This document shows positions 36,118-44,253 of a DNA stretch of 64,000 nucleotides, one piece after another. The translations under genes were made by a program, and so were the position numbers. Source of the DNA: Paenibacillus borealis (GTDB taxonomy: Bacteria; Bacillota; Bacilli; Paenibacillales; Paenibacillaceae); assembly GCF_000758665.1 (NCBI RefSeq), contig NZ_CP009285.1:2294001-2358000 (forward strand), written 5' to 3'. How positions within the stretch are numbered: the stretch's first letter is position 1; every line of letters begins with the position of its first letter. The notes beneath the pieces were generated by a model. That model searched no databases, had not been told where the DNA came from, and worked only from the letters and a program-made list of their open reading frames with translations.

Positions 36118-36153
36118 TGTCCCTGCCGGAGTGTCGGCGGGGGCATTTTTTTA
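36118..36153 (+). terminator. Terminator of the gal operon
   Basis: TGTCCCTGCCG pairs with CGGCGGGGGCA around GAGTGT, followed by TTTTTTT. Confidence 0.88.
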
Positions 36154-36184
36154 TTGAGCGGTAAACTACGATGCAATGATGTGT

Positions 36185-36479
36185 CCGCCGGAAGTGGGCG
36201 GCAGGAGGGAATAAGGGGCAGAAGTGCCCCTGATTTCGCTGAAAGTGGGCGACGGGAGGAAATGAGGGGCAGAAGTGCCCCAGATTCCGCCGAAATCGGG
36301 CGATGGGAGGAAATGAAGGGCAGAAGTGCCCCTGATTCCGCCGAAAGTGGGCGTTATGGGGAAATTAAAGTGATAAATCCCTCTGATTCCGCCGAAAGTG
36401 GACGGCATGGGGAAAATAAAGGGATAAATCCCTCTGATTCCGCCGAAAGTGGGCAGCATGGGGGAAATTAAAGGGATAA
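36185..36479. repeat. 51-bp tandem array, left half (six units)
   Basis: Units begin at 36185, 36236, 36287, 36338, 36389 and 36440, an exact 51-base period; the last is cut at 36479 by the IS element. Each unit has CCGCC-GAAAGTG-GGCGG or a variant, then a purine-rich stretch and a second palindrome. In units 1-3 the second hairpin is GGGGCA-GAAG-TGCCCC or a near variant; later units have AGGGAT-AA-ATCCCT. The paired change supports a real stem. All frames are largely open, so predicted proteins here are artefacts. Confidence 0.9.
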
Positions 36480-36549
36480 TGCTGTTAGTATTAATCGTGG
36501 ACACCCGTTAAGAGAATAGGGATAATGAAATTAACGAGGAGGTGCCCAC

Positions 36550-36972
36550 ATGAGTGGAACACGGAGAAGCTACAATGAAGAATATAAAAAACAGACCGTA
36601 AAGTATATTCAGGAGCAAACCAAGACGGTGGCGGAACTCGCCCTGGAACTGGACATCCCCGCCAAAACCCTGCACCAATGGCTGGGGAAGTACCGGTCGT
36701 TTCAGAGTGAGCCCATAGCCACCCCAGACAAAGTCAGAGAGTTGGAACGTCAACTGAAGGAACGCGACCAACAGGTGGCAGACCTGACGGAGGAAATGGC
36801 CATCCTAAAAAAAGCAGTGCACATCTTCAGCAACCCAGTTTATAGAAGATCATCGCTCCGAGTTCCCAGTGGAGAAGATGTGCAACGTCTTTCAGGTATC
36901 ACGGAGCGGTTATTACAAATGGAGAACAGCGAAGCCCAGCCCCCAAGCCGCCCGCAAAGCGTTACTGCTTAA
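36550..36972 (+). CDS. IS3-family transposase OrfA
   Basis: 140 residues. The N-terminus (RRSYNEEYKKQTVKYIQEQ) begins a helix-turn-helix with AELALELDIPAKTLHQWLGK, followed by a leucine-zipper-like coiled coil (RELERQLKERDQQVADLTEE) and EMAILKKAVHIFS, where OrfA proteins usually end. Here the frame runs ~37 codons past that point, overlapping orfB. An A7 run at 36807-36813 is where -1 slippage normally occurs in this family. ATG 36550 has GAGGAGGTGCCCAC upstream. Confidence 0.88.
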   Translation: MSGTRRSYNEEYKKQTVKYIQEQTKTVAELALELDIPAKTLHQWLGKYRSFQSEPIATPDKVRELERQLKERDQQVADLTEEMAILKKAVHIFSNPVYRRSSLRVPSGEDVQRLSGITERLLQMENSEAQPPSRPQSVTA

Positions 36973-37699
36973 GCGGATTACCTATCATTTTCACGACTCG
37001 CATGGTCGTTACGGTAGCCCCAAAATTAAGGTTCTCTTGAAGCGTGAGGGGTACAAGGTAAGCGAACGCACAGTAGGAAAGTACATGAGAGAACTGGGCC
37101 TGCGCTCCTGTGTCGCGAAGAGGTTTCGCGTACACACGACCGACTCTAACCATCCTTTGCCCATTGCCCCTAACTTGCTGAACCAGCAATTCCAAACCGA
37201 AAAGCCAAACCAGGCGTGGGTGGCAGATATTACTTACATTCCCTGTCGGGAAGGGCGGATGTACTTGGCGAGCGTGCTGGACCTATGCACCCGGGAGATC
37301 GTAGGCTGGCGGCTGGGCGACCGGATGACCACAGACCTCGTACAGGGCGCTCTAGACGATGCCTACCAAGCGAAACGCCCCGGGAAGGGCTTGATTCACC
37401 ATTCGGATCGAGGCTCGCAGTATGCCTCTGCAGACTACCGGGGACGCCTGGAGAAGTACCAGATGACTGCAAGTATGAGCCGCAAAGGGAACTGTTATGA
37501 TAACGCCTGTATCGAATCTTTTCACAGCCTCTTGAAAAAAGAGTTTGTGTACTGGACTCGATTTAAAACAAAGAAGCAGGCCTATGATTCCATCTACCAA
37601 TACATTGAATTTTTCTACAACTGTAAACGAATCCATGGGGCACTGGGTTACGTATCTCCGGTTCAGTTTGCAGCAACATTTAAGCGGAAAACCGCTTAG
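36869..37699 (+). CDS. IS3-family transposase OrfB (DDE integrase core)
   Basis: 276 residues from ATG 36869; the same frame is open back to 36809 and encodes FIEDHRSEFPVEKMC, the usual start of the OrfB part. The rve integrase core shows the first Asp in WVADITYIP, the second in GLIHHSDRGSQYAS, and the Glu in NACIESFHSLLKKE, with the preceding HTH_21 segment YGSPKIKVLLKREG. All catalytic residues are intact. The frame lies +1 to OrfA, whereas -1 is usual, so a fused OrfAB could not be made by simple -1 slippage. Confidence 0.9.
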   Translation: MEKMCNVFQVSRSGYYKWRTAKPSPQAARKALLLKRITYHFHDSHGRYGSPKIKVLLKREGYKVSERTVGKYMRELGLRSCVAKRFRVHTTDSNHPLPIAPNLLNQQFQTEKPNQAWVADITYIPCREGRMYLASVLDLCTREIVGWRLGDRMTTDLVQGALDDAYQAKRPGKGLIHHSDRGSQYASADYRGRLEKYQMTASMSRKGNCYDNACIESFHSLLKKEFVYWTRFKTKKQAYDSIYQYIEFFYNCKRIHGALGYVSPVQFAATFKRKTA

Positions 37700-37729
37700 G
37701 TTCACGTCTACTTTCTTGACAGAGGTCCA

Positions 37730-38051
37730 TAAATCCCTCTGATCCCGCCGAAAGTGGGCGGAATGGGGAAATCAAAGGGATAAATCCCTCTGATCCCGCC
37801 GAAAGTGGGCGGTACGGGGAAAATAAAGGGATAAATCCCTCTGATTCCGCCGAAAGTGGACGACATGAGGAAAATAAAGGGATAAATCCCTCTGATTCCG
37901 CCGAAAGCGGGCGGCATGGGGAAATCAAAGGGATAAATCCCTCTGATTCCGCCGAAAGTGGACAGCATGGGGGAAATTAAAGGGATAAATCCCTCTGATT
38001 CCGCCGAAAGTGGGCGGTACGGGGAAAATAAAGGGATAAATCCCTTTGAAT
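37730..38051. repeat. 51-bp tandem array, right half (six units)
   Basis: It continues the array after the IS: the remainder of the split unit, then units at 37745, 37796, 37847, 37898, 37949 and 38001. All spacings are 51 except one of 52 caused by an extra G. All units here have the AGGGAT-AA-ATCCCT type second palindrome. The last unit ends at CCCTTTGAATTT near 38050, followed by non-repeated sequence before the alcohol dehydrogenase promoter. Confidence 0.9.
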
Positions 38052-38128
38052 TTGTGCTAGGCAGGCGTTAAGGGAACGCCGTGTCTTTTAAACACGATAC
38101 CGACCTTTTGCCCCTTCTTCGCAGCCAT

Positions 38129-38157
38129 TTGAATGCGGCAAGCCGGAGGTCTATAAT
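38129..38157 (+). promoter_or_regulatory. Sigma-A promoter of the alcohol dehydrogenase gene
   Basis: TTGAAT at 38129-38134, a 17-base spacer and TATAAT at 38152-38157, 43 bases before the ATG. Confidence 0.7.
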
Positions 38158-38200
38158 ATACAAGTGCGTCACATTCATATACTCATGGAGGTTTACCCAT

Positions 38201-39364
38201 ATGCGTAAGTTTGAGTTTTACAACCCTACCAAGCTGATTTTTGGACAAGGGACATTGCAGGCACTCCGCACCGAAGTGCCGAAATACGGCAAGAACGTGC
38301 TGCTGATGTACGGCGGCGGCAGCATCAAGCGTAGCGGCCTGTACGACAACGTAATTGCTGAGCTGAATGCCATCGGCGCTGTAGTTACTGAACTGGCCGG
38401 AGTTGAGCCTAACCCGCGTCTGTCCACCGTACATAAAGGCGTGGATTTATGCCGCGAGAACGGGATCGAACTGATCCTCGCCGTCGGCGGCGGCAGTGTG
38501 CTGGATTGTGCCAAGGCTGTAGCTGTCGGTGCGAAATATGATGGAGATATGTGGGACTTCGTGGAGCGCAAAGCGGCACCGCAAGGAGCGCTTCCGCTTG
38601 GTACAGTGCTGACTATGGCCGCTACCGGTTCGGAGATGAACAACGGCTCGGTAATTACGAATGAAGTGACCAAGGAAAAAATGGGCTGGGGCAGCGTGCA
38701 TGCCTATCCGGCCTTCTCGATTCTTGATCCTGAGAACACCTTCTCCCTGCCGCGTGACCAGACGGTCTACGGCATGGTGGACATCATGTCCCATACGCTG
38801 GAGCATTATTTTCACACAGACGGCAATACGCTGGTACAGGACGGCTTCTGCGAGACTCTGCTTCGTACAGTGATTGAGACTGCGCCGAAGCTGATCGAAG
38901 ATTTGAACAACTATGAATTGCGCGAGACTATTATGTACTGCGGCACCATGGCACTGAACGGTATGGTCAGCATGGGCTTTGCCGGAGACTGGGCGACGCA
39001 CAATATTGAGCATGCCGTATCCGCAGTGTACGATATTCCGCATGGCGGCGGATTGGCCATTCTGTTCCCGCAATGGATGAAATACAATCTTAGCGCGAAT
39101 CCTGCCCGTTTCCGCCAATTGGCGGTGAACGTATTCGGGATTGATCCGGCTGGCAGAACCGATGAAGAAGTCGGCCTTGAAGGCATCGAAGCGCTTCGCA
39201 GCTTCTGGGATTCCATCGGAGCTCCGAAGACGCTCGGCGATTATGACATCGATGACAGCGAAATCGGCAATATGGCTGACAAGGCCGTGCGTTTCGGCCC
39301 GTTCGGCAACTTCCGCAAGCTGCAGCGTGAGGATGTTGTAGAAATCTACAAGCTGGCGCTGTAA
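38201..39364 (+). CDS. Iron-containing alcohol dehydrogenase (YugJ/BdhA-like)
   Basis: A 387-residue group III alcohol dehydrogenase, probably NAD(P)H-dependent butanol dehydrogenase or aldehyde reductase. [20 protein letters not shown] and the nucleotide-binding [15 protein letters not shown] are typical. Metal ligands are D and H in [12 protein letters not shown] and H in [24 protein letters not shown] 38201 has TGGAGGTTTACCC upstream and gives the usual family length; upstream in-frame codons would run into the promoter. Cytoplasmic; single gene. Confidence 0.93.
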   Translation: MRKFEFYNPTKLIFGQGTLQALRTEVPKYGKNVLLMYGGGSIKRSGLYDNVIAELNAIGAVVTELAGVEPNPRLSTVHKGVDLCRENGIELILAVGGGSVLDCAKAVAVGAKYDGDMWDFVERKAAPQGALPLGTVLTMAATGSEMNNGSVITNEVTKEKMGWGSVHAYPAFSILDPENTFSLPRDQTVYGMVDIMSHTLEHYFHTDGNTLVQDGFCETLLRTVIETAPKLIEDLNNYELRETIMYCGTMALNGMVSMGFAGDWATHNIEHAVSAVYDIPHGGGLAILFPQWMKYNLSANPARFRQLAVNVFGIDPAGRTDEEVGLEGIEALRSFWDSIGAPKTLGDYDIDDSEIGNMADKAVRFGPFGNFRKLQREDVVEIYKLAL

Positions 39365-39424
39365 GCCAGCCAGCCGCGTATAACGTACCAGCAGCGTATA
39401 ACACGTTTGCTGCACAAATTATTC

Positions 39425-39456
39425 AGCCGCTCCCGTTCGCAGGGGCGGCTTTTTCA
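39425..39456 (+). terminator. Terminator after the alcohol dehydrogenase
   Basis: AGCCGCTCCC pairs with AGGGGCGGCT around GTTCGC, followed by TTTTC. Confidence 0.88.
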
Positions 39457-39518
39457 TTTGAACAGCTGCTAAAAAATTCTCTCCAGTGATACAATAATGA
39501 GATTAATACCCAAGTTTG

Positions 39519-39545
39519 TGAAACCAAGGACATGGTTTCTGCGTT
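39519..39545 (+). promoter_or_regulatory. Sigma-W-like ECF promoter of the flotillin operon
   Basis: TGAAACC at 39519-39525, a 16-base spacer, then CGTT at 39542-39545. The B. subtilis sigma-W consensus is TGAAAC-N16-CGTA, and its yuaF-floT operon is a sigma-W target. This suggests the same envelope-stress control here. Confidence 0.6.
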
Positions 39546-39590
39546 TATACTAGTATGACAGTCCGGAAGTAAAGACGGGAGGAGACAAAC

Positions 39591-40127
39591 ATGCAAACGC
39601 TGTATTTGGGCTGTTTGGCGCTGGGTATTATCTTTGCCGTGGTCAGCGTACTTGTAGGCGACCTGATCGGAGGCGCTCTGCACGGGGTTTTTGACTTCGT
39701 ATCCTTTGATTTCCTCAATCCTGCCATATTGGCAGGAGGTGTGACGGTGTTCGGCGGAGCGGGGGTGCTGCTCAGCCGCTACAGCGGACTGGAAGATGGC
39801 GCAATTCTTGCCTTGTCCCTGCTGATTGCGGCGTTTATGGGTGTGGTGCTGCATCTTGTTGTAGTGAAGCCGATGAAGAACAGCGAAATGTCGAACGGGT
39901 TCTCCATGAACGATCTGCCGGGAAGAATCGGCGAGGTTATGGTTCCGGTTCCAGCAGCAGGCTATGGTGAGATTATGGTGAAATTCGGTGCAGGCAACAG
40001 TCTGCATACCGCAGCCAGCTTCGAACAGCATCCGCTGCCGGCCGGTATTAAAGTTGTGGTGGTAGAGGTCAGGGAGGGCGTAGCCCTTGTGTCAGAATTC
40101 GAAGACAGAAGAGGAGTGGATTCTTAA
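39591..40127 (+). CDS. NfeD-like membrane protein (YuaF-type flotillin partner)
   Basis: 178 residues. About three N-terminal membrane segments (LYLGCLALGIIFAVVSVLVG, AILAGGVTVFGGAGVLL, ILALSLLIAAFMGVVLHLVVV) are followed by a small beta-barrel (OB-fold) domain, GRIGEVMVPVPAAGYGEIMVKFG to GIKVVVVEVREGVALVSEF. It matches YuaF, encoded with flotillin in Bacillus and thought to affect membrane fluidity and flotillin microdomains. ATG 39591 follows GGGAGGAG; the stop overlaps the flotillin ATG (TAATG). Confidence 0.85.
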   Translation: MQTLYLGCLALGIIFAVVSVLVGDLIGGALHGVFDFVSFDFLNPAILAGGVTVFGGAGVLLSRYSGLEDGAILALSLLIAAFMGVVLHLVVVKPMKNSEMSNGFSMNDLPGRIGEVMVPVPAAGYGEIMVKFGAGNSLHTAASFEQHPLPAGIKVVVVEVREGVALVSEFEDRRGVDS

Positions 40128-41701
40128 TGTTCGGTATTCCTGATTTTTTGTTTATTCCCGCAGTCGTTGTGGCTGTATTATTTGTACTGGGGATTGCATT
40201 CTGGGCCCGTTACAAAACGGTAGGGCCTGATGAAGGCATGATCGTCACCGGTTCCTTCCTGGGAAGTAATCACATCTCAGATGACGGCTCCGGCCGCAAA
40301 ATCAAAATCGTCCGCGGCGGCGGTGCCTTCATCCTGCCGGTCTTCCAGAAGGCAGAATTCATGTCCCTGCTCTCTCACAAGCTAGACGTGACGACCCCTG
40401 AGGTCTACACCGAGCAGGGGGTTCCGGTTATTGCCGATGGAGTGGCGATCATCAAGGTAGGGAGTTCCACCGAGGATGTGGCGACGGCAGCCGAGCAGTT
40501 CATGGGCAAGCCGATTGAGGCACTGAAGAGCGAGGCCCAGGAAGTGCTCGAAGGCCATCTGCGGGCGATTCTCGGCTCGATGACTGTTGAAGAGGTCTAC
40601 CGTAACCGGGACCGCTTCGCTCAGGAGGTTCAGGGCGTGGCGGCCCGTGATTTGAAGAAAATGGGGCTGCAGATCGTCTCGTTCACCATTAAGGATGTAC
40701 GTGATAAGCACGGCTATCTGGAAGCTCTCGGTAAACCGCGGATTGCCGCAGTGAAGCGGGATGCAGAGATTGCCGAAGCCGAAGCTGTGCGTGACGCGCG
40801 GATTCAGAAGGCCAATGCCGAAGAGCAGGGGCAGAAGGCGGAGCTGCTGCGTGATACCAACATCGCCGAAGCCTCGAAGGAGAACCAGCTGAAGGTAGCT
40901 GCCTTCAAACGCGATCAGGATACCGCCAAAGCGGAAGCTGACCAGGCGTACCATATCCAGGAGGCGCGTGCCAAGCAGACAGTGGTTGAAGAGCAGATGA
41001 AGGTTGAACTGGTCCGAAAGGAACGTGAAATTGACCTCCAGGCCAAGGAGATCCAGGTGCGCGAGAAGCAGTATGACGCTGAAGTGAAGAAGAAAGCGGA
41101 AGCTGACCGTTACGCGGTAGAGCAGGCGGCGGAAGCCGACAAGGCCAAGCGGATGCGTGAAGCAGATGCGCTGCAGTACAGTATTGAGACTCAGGCTAAA
41201 GCAACCTCCGAGCAGAAACGTCTGGAAGGGCAAGCGGTTGCCGATGCCGAGCTGGCCAAAGGTAAAGCGGAAGCGGAAGTTATCCGCCTGCGCGGTCTGG
41301 CCGAAGCGGAAGCCAAGGAGAAGCTGGCGGAAGCGTTCCAGAAATTCGGCGAAGCGGCGGTGCTCGATATTATCGTCAAAATGCTGCCGGAGCTGGCCGG
41401 AAAGATCGCCGAGCCGCTGGCTTCTATCGACAAGCTGACTGTAGTGGATACCGGCAACGGTGAAGGTGCGGCCCGGGTCAGCAATTATGTGACCCAGCTG
41501 ATGGCGACAGCCCCTGAGATGCTGAAAAGCGTGTCCGGCATTGATGTCGAGGCACTTATCAAAGGACTGACCAAGACCAAAGGCAAGCCGGAGCTGTCAG
41601 CAGCTGCCGAGTATACCGGAACGCCAGTAACCGCGCTCCCGGGCAAACCGAAACCGGCCGTAATACCACCGGCCGCCCCGGTTGAACAGCCAGAGGAATA
41701 A
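40127..41701 (+). CDS. floT: Flotillin
   Basis: A 524-residue flotillin that scaffolds ordered membrane microdomains. One N-terminal membrane hairpin (FLFIPAVVVAVLFVLGIAFW) is followed by an SPFH/PHB domain (~35-200, ending LQIVSFTIKDVRDKHGYLEALGKPR), then a long Ala/Glu-rich coiled coil (~205-400, repeated EAEA pattern), a C-terminal region (AVLDIIVKMLPELAGKIAEPL) and a Pro/Ala-rich tail. Length and pairing with the NfeD-like gene match YuaG. It starts one base into the upstream stop codon, so the two are co-translated. Confidence 0.93.
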   Translation: MFGIPDFLFIPAVVVAVLFVLGIAFWARYKTVGPDEGMIVTGSFLGSNHISDDGSGRKIKIVRGGGAFILPVFQKAEFMSLLSHKLDVTTPEVYTEQGVPVIADGVAIIKVGSSTEDVATAAEQFMGKPIEALKSEAQEVLEGHLRAILGSMTVEEVYRNRDRFAQEVQGVAARDLKKMGLQIVSFTIKDVRDKHGYLEALGKPRIAAVKRDAEIAEAEAVRDARIQKANAEEQGQKAELLRDTNIAEASKENQLKVAAFKRDQDTAKAEADQAYHIQEARAKQTVVEEQMKVELVRKEREIDLQAKEIQVREKQYDAEVKKKAEADRYAVEQAAEADKAKRMREADALQYSIETQAKATSEQKRLEGQAVADAELAKGKAEAEVIRLRGLAEAEAKEKLAEAFQKFGEAAVLDIIVKMLPELAGKIAEPLASIDKLTVVDTGNGEGAARVSNYVTQLMATAPEMLKSVSGIDVEALIKGLTKTKGKPELSAAAEYTGTPVTALPGKPKPAVIPPAAPVEQPEE

Positions 41702-41714
41702 TAGCGAATTACCG

Positions 41715-41756
41715 AGGTATGGCCGGCACGTTTAACCGCCTGTCATACCTTTTTTA
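41715..41756 (+). terminator. Terminator after floT
   Basis: AGGTATG pairs with CATACCT at the base of a longer imperfect hairpin, followed by TTTTTTAT. Confidence 0.8.
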
Positions 41757-41790
41757 TAGATTTACCCCAATAGGAAATGGAGGTGCAGGC

Positions 41791-42498
41791 ATGGAGCTCA
41801 TTCTGGATAATATACGCAAGAGCTTTGACGGTAAGGAAGTGCTGAAAGGAATTGATTTCACCTTCGAGCAAGGTAAGATCTATGGGCTTCTGGGCCGCAA
41901 CGGCGCCGGCAAAACCTCACTTTTCAACTGCCTGAGCGGTGAGATACGCATGGACAGCGGCGGGGCTTTTCTGCGGCGGGAGGAAGTGAGTCTTCCGCTC
42001 CGCGAAGAGGAGATCGGCTACGTCTTTTCTTTGCCGATTCTGCCGGATTTCTTAACCGGCTATGAGTTTGTGAAGTTCTACATGGATATCAATAGGGATA
42101 AGATCGAGCAGGGCCGGAGTATCGAAGATTATTTTGATATCATCCGCTTTGAGGAGGAGGACCGCCACCGCCTGATCAAAGGCTACTCCCACGGGATGAA
42201 GAACAAAATCCAGATGCTCTGCTTCATCATTTCCCGCCCGCCGCTGATTCTGCTGGATGAGCCGCTGACCTCCTTCGATGTAGTGGTGGCGCTGGAGATC
42301 AAGAAGCTGCTGCGTGAGATGAAGCAGAATCACATTATTATTTTCTCCACTCATATTCTGCAGCTGGCCGCCGACCTCTGTGATGAGCTGGTGATTCTGA
42401 ATAACGGCTCGCTCCGTGAGATTCCCGCTGAAACACTGCATAGTCCGGAATTCGAGGAGCAGATTATCGCGCTGCTGAAGGATGAGGATCATGTTTAG
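41791..42498 (+). CDS. ABC transporter ATP-binding protein
   Basis: 235 residues. Walker A GLLGRNGAGKTSLFN, a degenerate signature YSHGMKNKIQM where LSGGQ is usual, Walker B LILLDEPLTSFD, and the H-loop STHILQLAADL. The degenerate signature is common in ABC-2 or bacteriocin-type exporters. ATG 41791 has AATGGAGGTGCAGGC upstream. It overlaps the following membrane gene by eight bases, so the two form one transporter. Substrate unknown. Confidence 0.9.
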   Translation: MELILDNIRKSFDGKEVLKGIDFTFEQGKIYGLLGRNGAGKTSLFNCLSGEIRMDSGGAFLRREEVSLPLREEEIGYVFSLPILPDFLTGYEFVKFYMDINRDKIEQGRSIEDYFDIIRFEEEDRHRLIKGYSHGMKNKIQMLCFIISRPPLILLDEPLTSFDVVVALEIKKLLREMKQNHIIIFSTHILQLAADLCDELVILNNGSLREIPAETLHSPEFEEQIIALLKDEDHV

Positions 42499-44110
42499 CA
42501 CGCTGAAGGCGATCATGGAGATTCGCGGGATGTCCGGCGCCAACCGGCTTATGTTCTATTACAGAAAAATTCCTGTTATAGGCAAGCTGGTACCGGCCTC
42601 AGTCTATGCTGAGACGGCGCTTAAGCAGACTTTATCGGTAATCGTCTATATCCTCAAAGCCATCTGGGCCTTCTTGTCCAAGTTTGCCTATTTGGGGCTT
42701 ATGGTCTTTTTGCCGGTGAAGCTTGCTGGCAGTGAGTTAAACTTAACCCTTTCTGTACAGTACCAGCTATATCTGCAGATACTGCTCTGTTTAAGTTTTC
42801 TGGCTGCTGCAGTTTCGAGTGCGGTTATTCTTGAGCCTAAACGGGACAAATACATATTTGTGAAGCTGATGAGGCTGCCTGCGGAGAAATATATGCGTAC
42901 AACGCTGGCGCTTCGCGGGATAAGCTTCGCGGTTACTTTTGTCCCGGCGATGATGGTCTTCGGGAGTCTTCTGGGTGCACCTCTATGGCAGGGGGGCGTT
43001 CTTGCTCTGCTGCTGACGTTCTGGCGGATTGCCTGCGAGGCTTTGCATTTATGGATTTTTGCTAAATATGACATTGTGGTTGTCAAAAAAACAGGCTGGG
43101 TCTGGACCGCCATTGGGGCAGGTTTTCTGCTGGCTTATGTACCTGTGCTTCGGGGATTTGCGGTGGTGGATAGTCAAACGGTGTTTACTATGCCTCTGGT
43201 GCTTGCTGTGCTTGTGCTGGGAGCCCTTTGTGCGGTCTATATCGCCCGTTACCCGGATTACCGCAATGCAGTGGATGCCGTTACCAAGATTGATGATCCG
43301 CTGCTGGATATGGGACGCATGATGAAGGAGGCACGGGTGAAGGACGTTGCAACCCGGGAGCAGCAATACACGGCGGAGCAGCTGGACCACGGACAATTCG
43401 CCGGCAAAAGCGGATACGCTTATCTCAACGCGATTTTCTTCTCGCGCCACCGGCGGCTGCTCATTCATCCAGTACAGCGTCGTCTGGTAATTATTGGGGC
43501 ACTCTTCGCAGCCGCTTTGCTGACAATGCTGTTCTCGCAAGCGGCTTTTACCAGGCTGGCCCATTATCTGATCAGCGCCTTGCCTACCTTCCTGATCCTT
43601 ATGAATTACACTTCCATCGGCGAACGTGTATGTAAGGCTATGTTCTACAATTGTGATCTCAGTCTGCTGCGTTACGGGTTCTACCGCGAACAGTCAGCCA
43701 TTCTGAGCAACTTCCGGATCCGGCTGCTGCGCATCAGCCTGCTTAATCTGATTCCGGCTGCAGCAATCTGCCTGGGAGTGAATCTGCTGATTCTGCTGTC
43801 GGATCAGAGCTGGGGCGCGGCGGATGCGGTTATCTTTTGCGTCACAATTCTGGCACTGTCCCTGTTCTTCTCGGTGCATCATTTGTTCATGTATTATATC
43901 TTCCAGCCTTACAGTACCGAGCTGAATGTGAAGAATCCGTTCTTTACCATTGTGAATAGTATCGTGCTGGCAGCCGGTTTTATAGCAATGCAGTTCAATA
44001 GCGAACCCGGAATTTTTGCTCTAGTCGTAGTACTCTCTGCCGTTGTCTACATGCTGACCGCCCTCATATTGGTATACAGGTTCTCGGGCCGGACTTTCCG
44101 GGTGAAATGA
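42491..44110 (+). CDS. ABC transporter membrane protein
   Basis: About 539 residues with roughly 10-12 hydrophobic helices (for example LVIIGALFAAALLTMLF, LISALPTFLILMNYT, LLNLIPAAAICLGVNLLILL, IVNSIVLAAGFIAMQF). I do not recognise a named family beyond ABC permease; the N-terminal ~50 residues are cytoplasmic and basic. ATG 42491 (MFSTLKAIMEIRG) is used; ATG 42482 is an alternative. Coupling with the ATPase gene supports the role. It is the last gene of the pair, with no obvious terminator before glcT. Confidence 0.8.
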   Translation: MFSTLKAIMEIRGMSGANRLMFYYRKIPVIGKLVPASVYAETALKQTLSVIVYILKAIWAFLSKFAYLGLMVFLPVKLAGSELNLTLSVQYQLYLQILLCLSFLAAAVSSAVILEPKRDKYIFVKLMRLPAEKYMRTTLALRGISFAVTFVPAMMVFGSLLGAPLWQGGVLALLLTFWRIACEALHLWIFAKYDIVVVKKTGWVWTAIGAGFLLAYVPVLRGFAVVDSQTVFTMPLVLAVLVLGALCAVYIARYPDYRNAVDAVTKIDDPLLDMGRMMKEARVKDVATREQQYTAEQLDHGQFAGKSGYAYLNAIFFSRHRRLLIHPVQRRLVIIGALFAAALLTMLFSQAAFTRLAHYLISALPTFLILMNYTSIGERVCKAMFYNCDLSLLRYGFYREQSAILSNFRIRLLRISLLNLIPAAAICLGVNLLILLSDQSWGAADAVIFCVTILALSLFFSVHHLFMYYIFQPYSTELNVKNPFFTIVNSIVLAAGFIAMQFNSEPGIFALVVVLSAVVYMLTALILVYRFSGRTFRVK

Positions 44111-44253
44111 CCCGCGTTGTCCCTCTGCGCCGCACACTTCTAATTTGAGATTCTTGATGTTATGATAGTAGCTCAAGGTTAATCTTCACATGCTGATACG
44201 TGTATCGTGCTGCCAAATAGATCGGGTATTCAGAATTAAAAGAGGTGTCGCAA

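Larger units (their letters stand above)
36480..37729 (+). mobile_element. IS3-family insertion sequence
   Basis: About 1.25 kb carrying orfA and orfB. Terminal inverted repeats are seen as TGGACACCCGTTAAGA at 36498 and, at the right end (37729, reading inward), TGGACCTCTGTCAAGA. TAA flanks the element at 36477-36479 and 37730-37732 and joining there restores a perfect 51-bp repeat unit, so it looks like a 3-base target duplication. If so, 18 bases (36480-36497) lie outside the left inverted repeat but inside the duplication; that left boundary is uncertain. Family members move by a DDE transposase and a circular intermediate. Confidence 0.88.

Noticed and set aside
36112..38051. Short repetitive 'proteins' in the 51-bp array (repeats such as RPLSAESEGF)
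   Set aside because: The 51-base period is a multiple of three, so several frames stay open; no ribosome sites or start context fit.
36185..38051. CRISPR array
   Set aside because: Units are contiguous tandem repeats with no unique spacers and no cas genes nearby.
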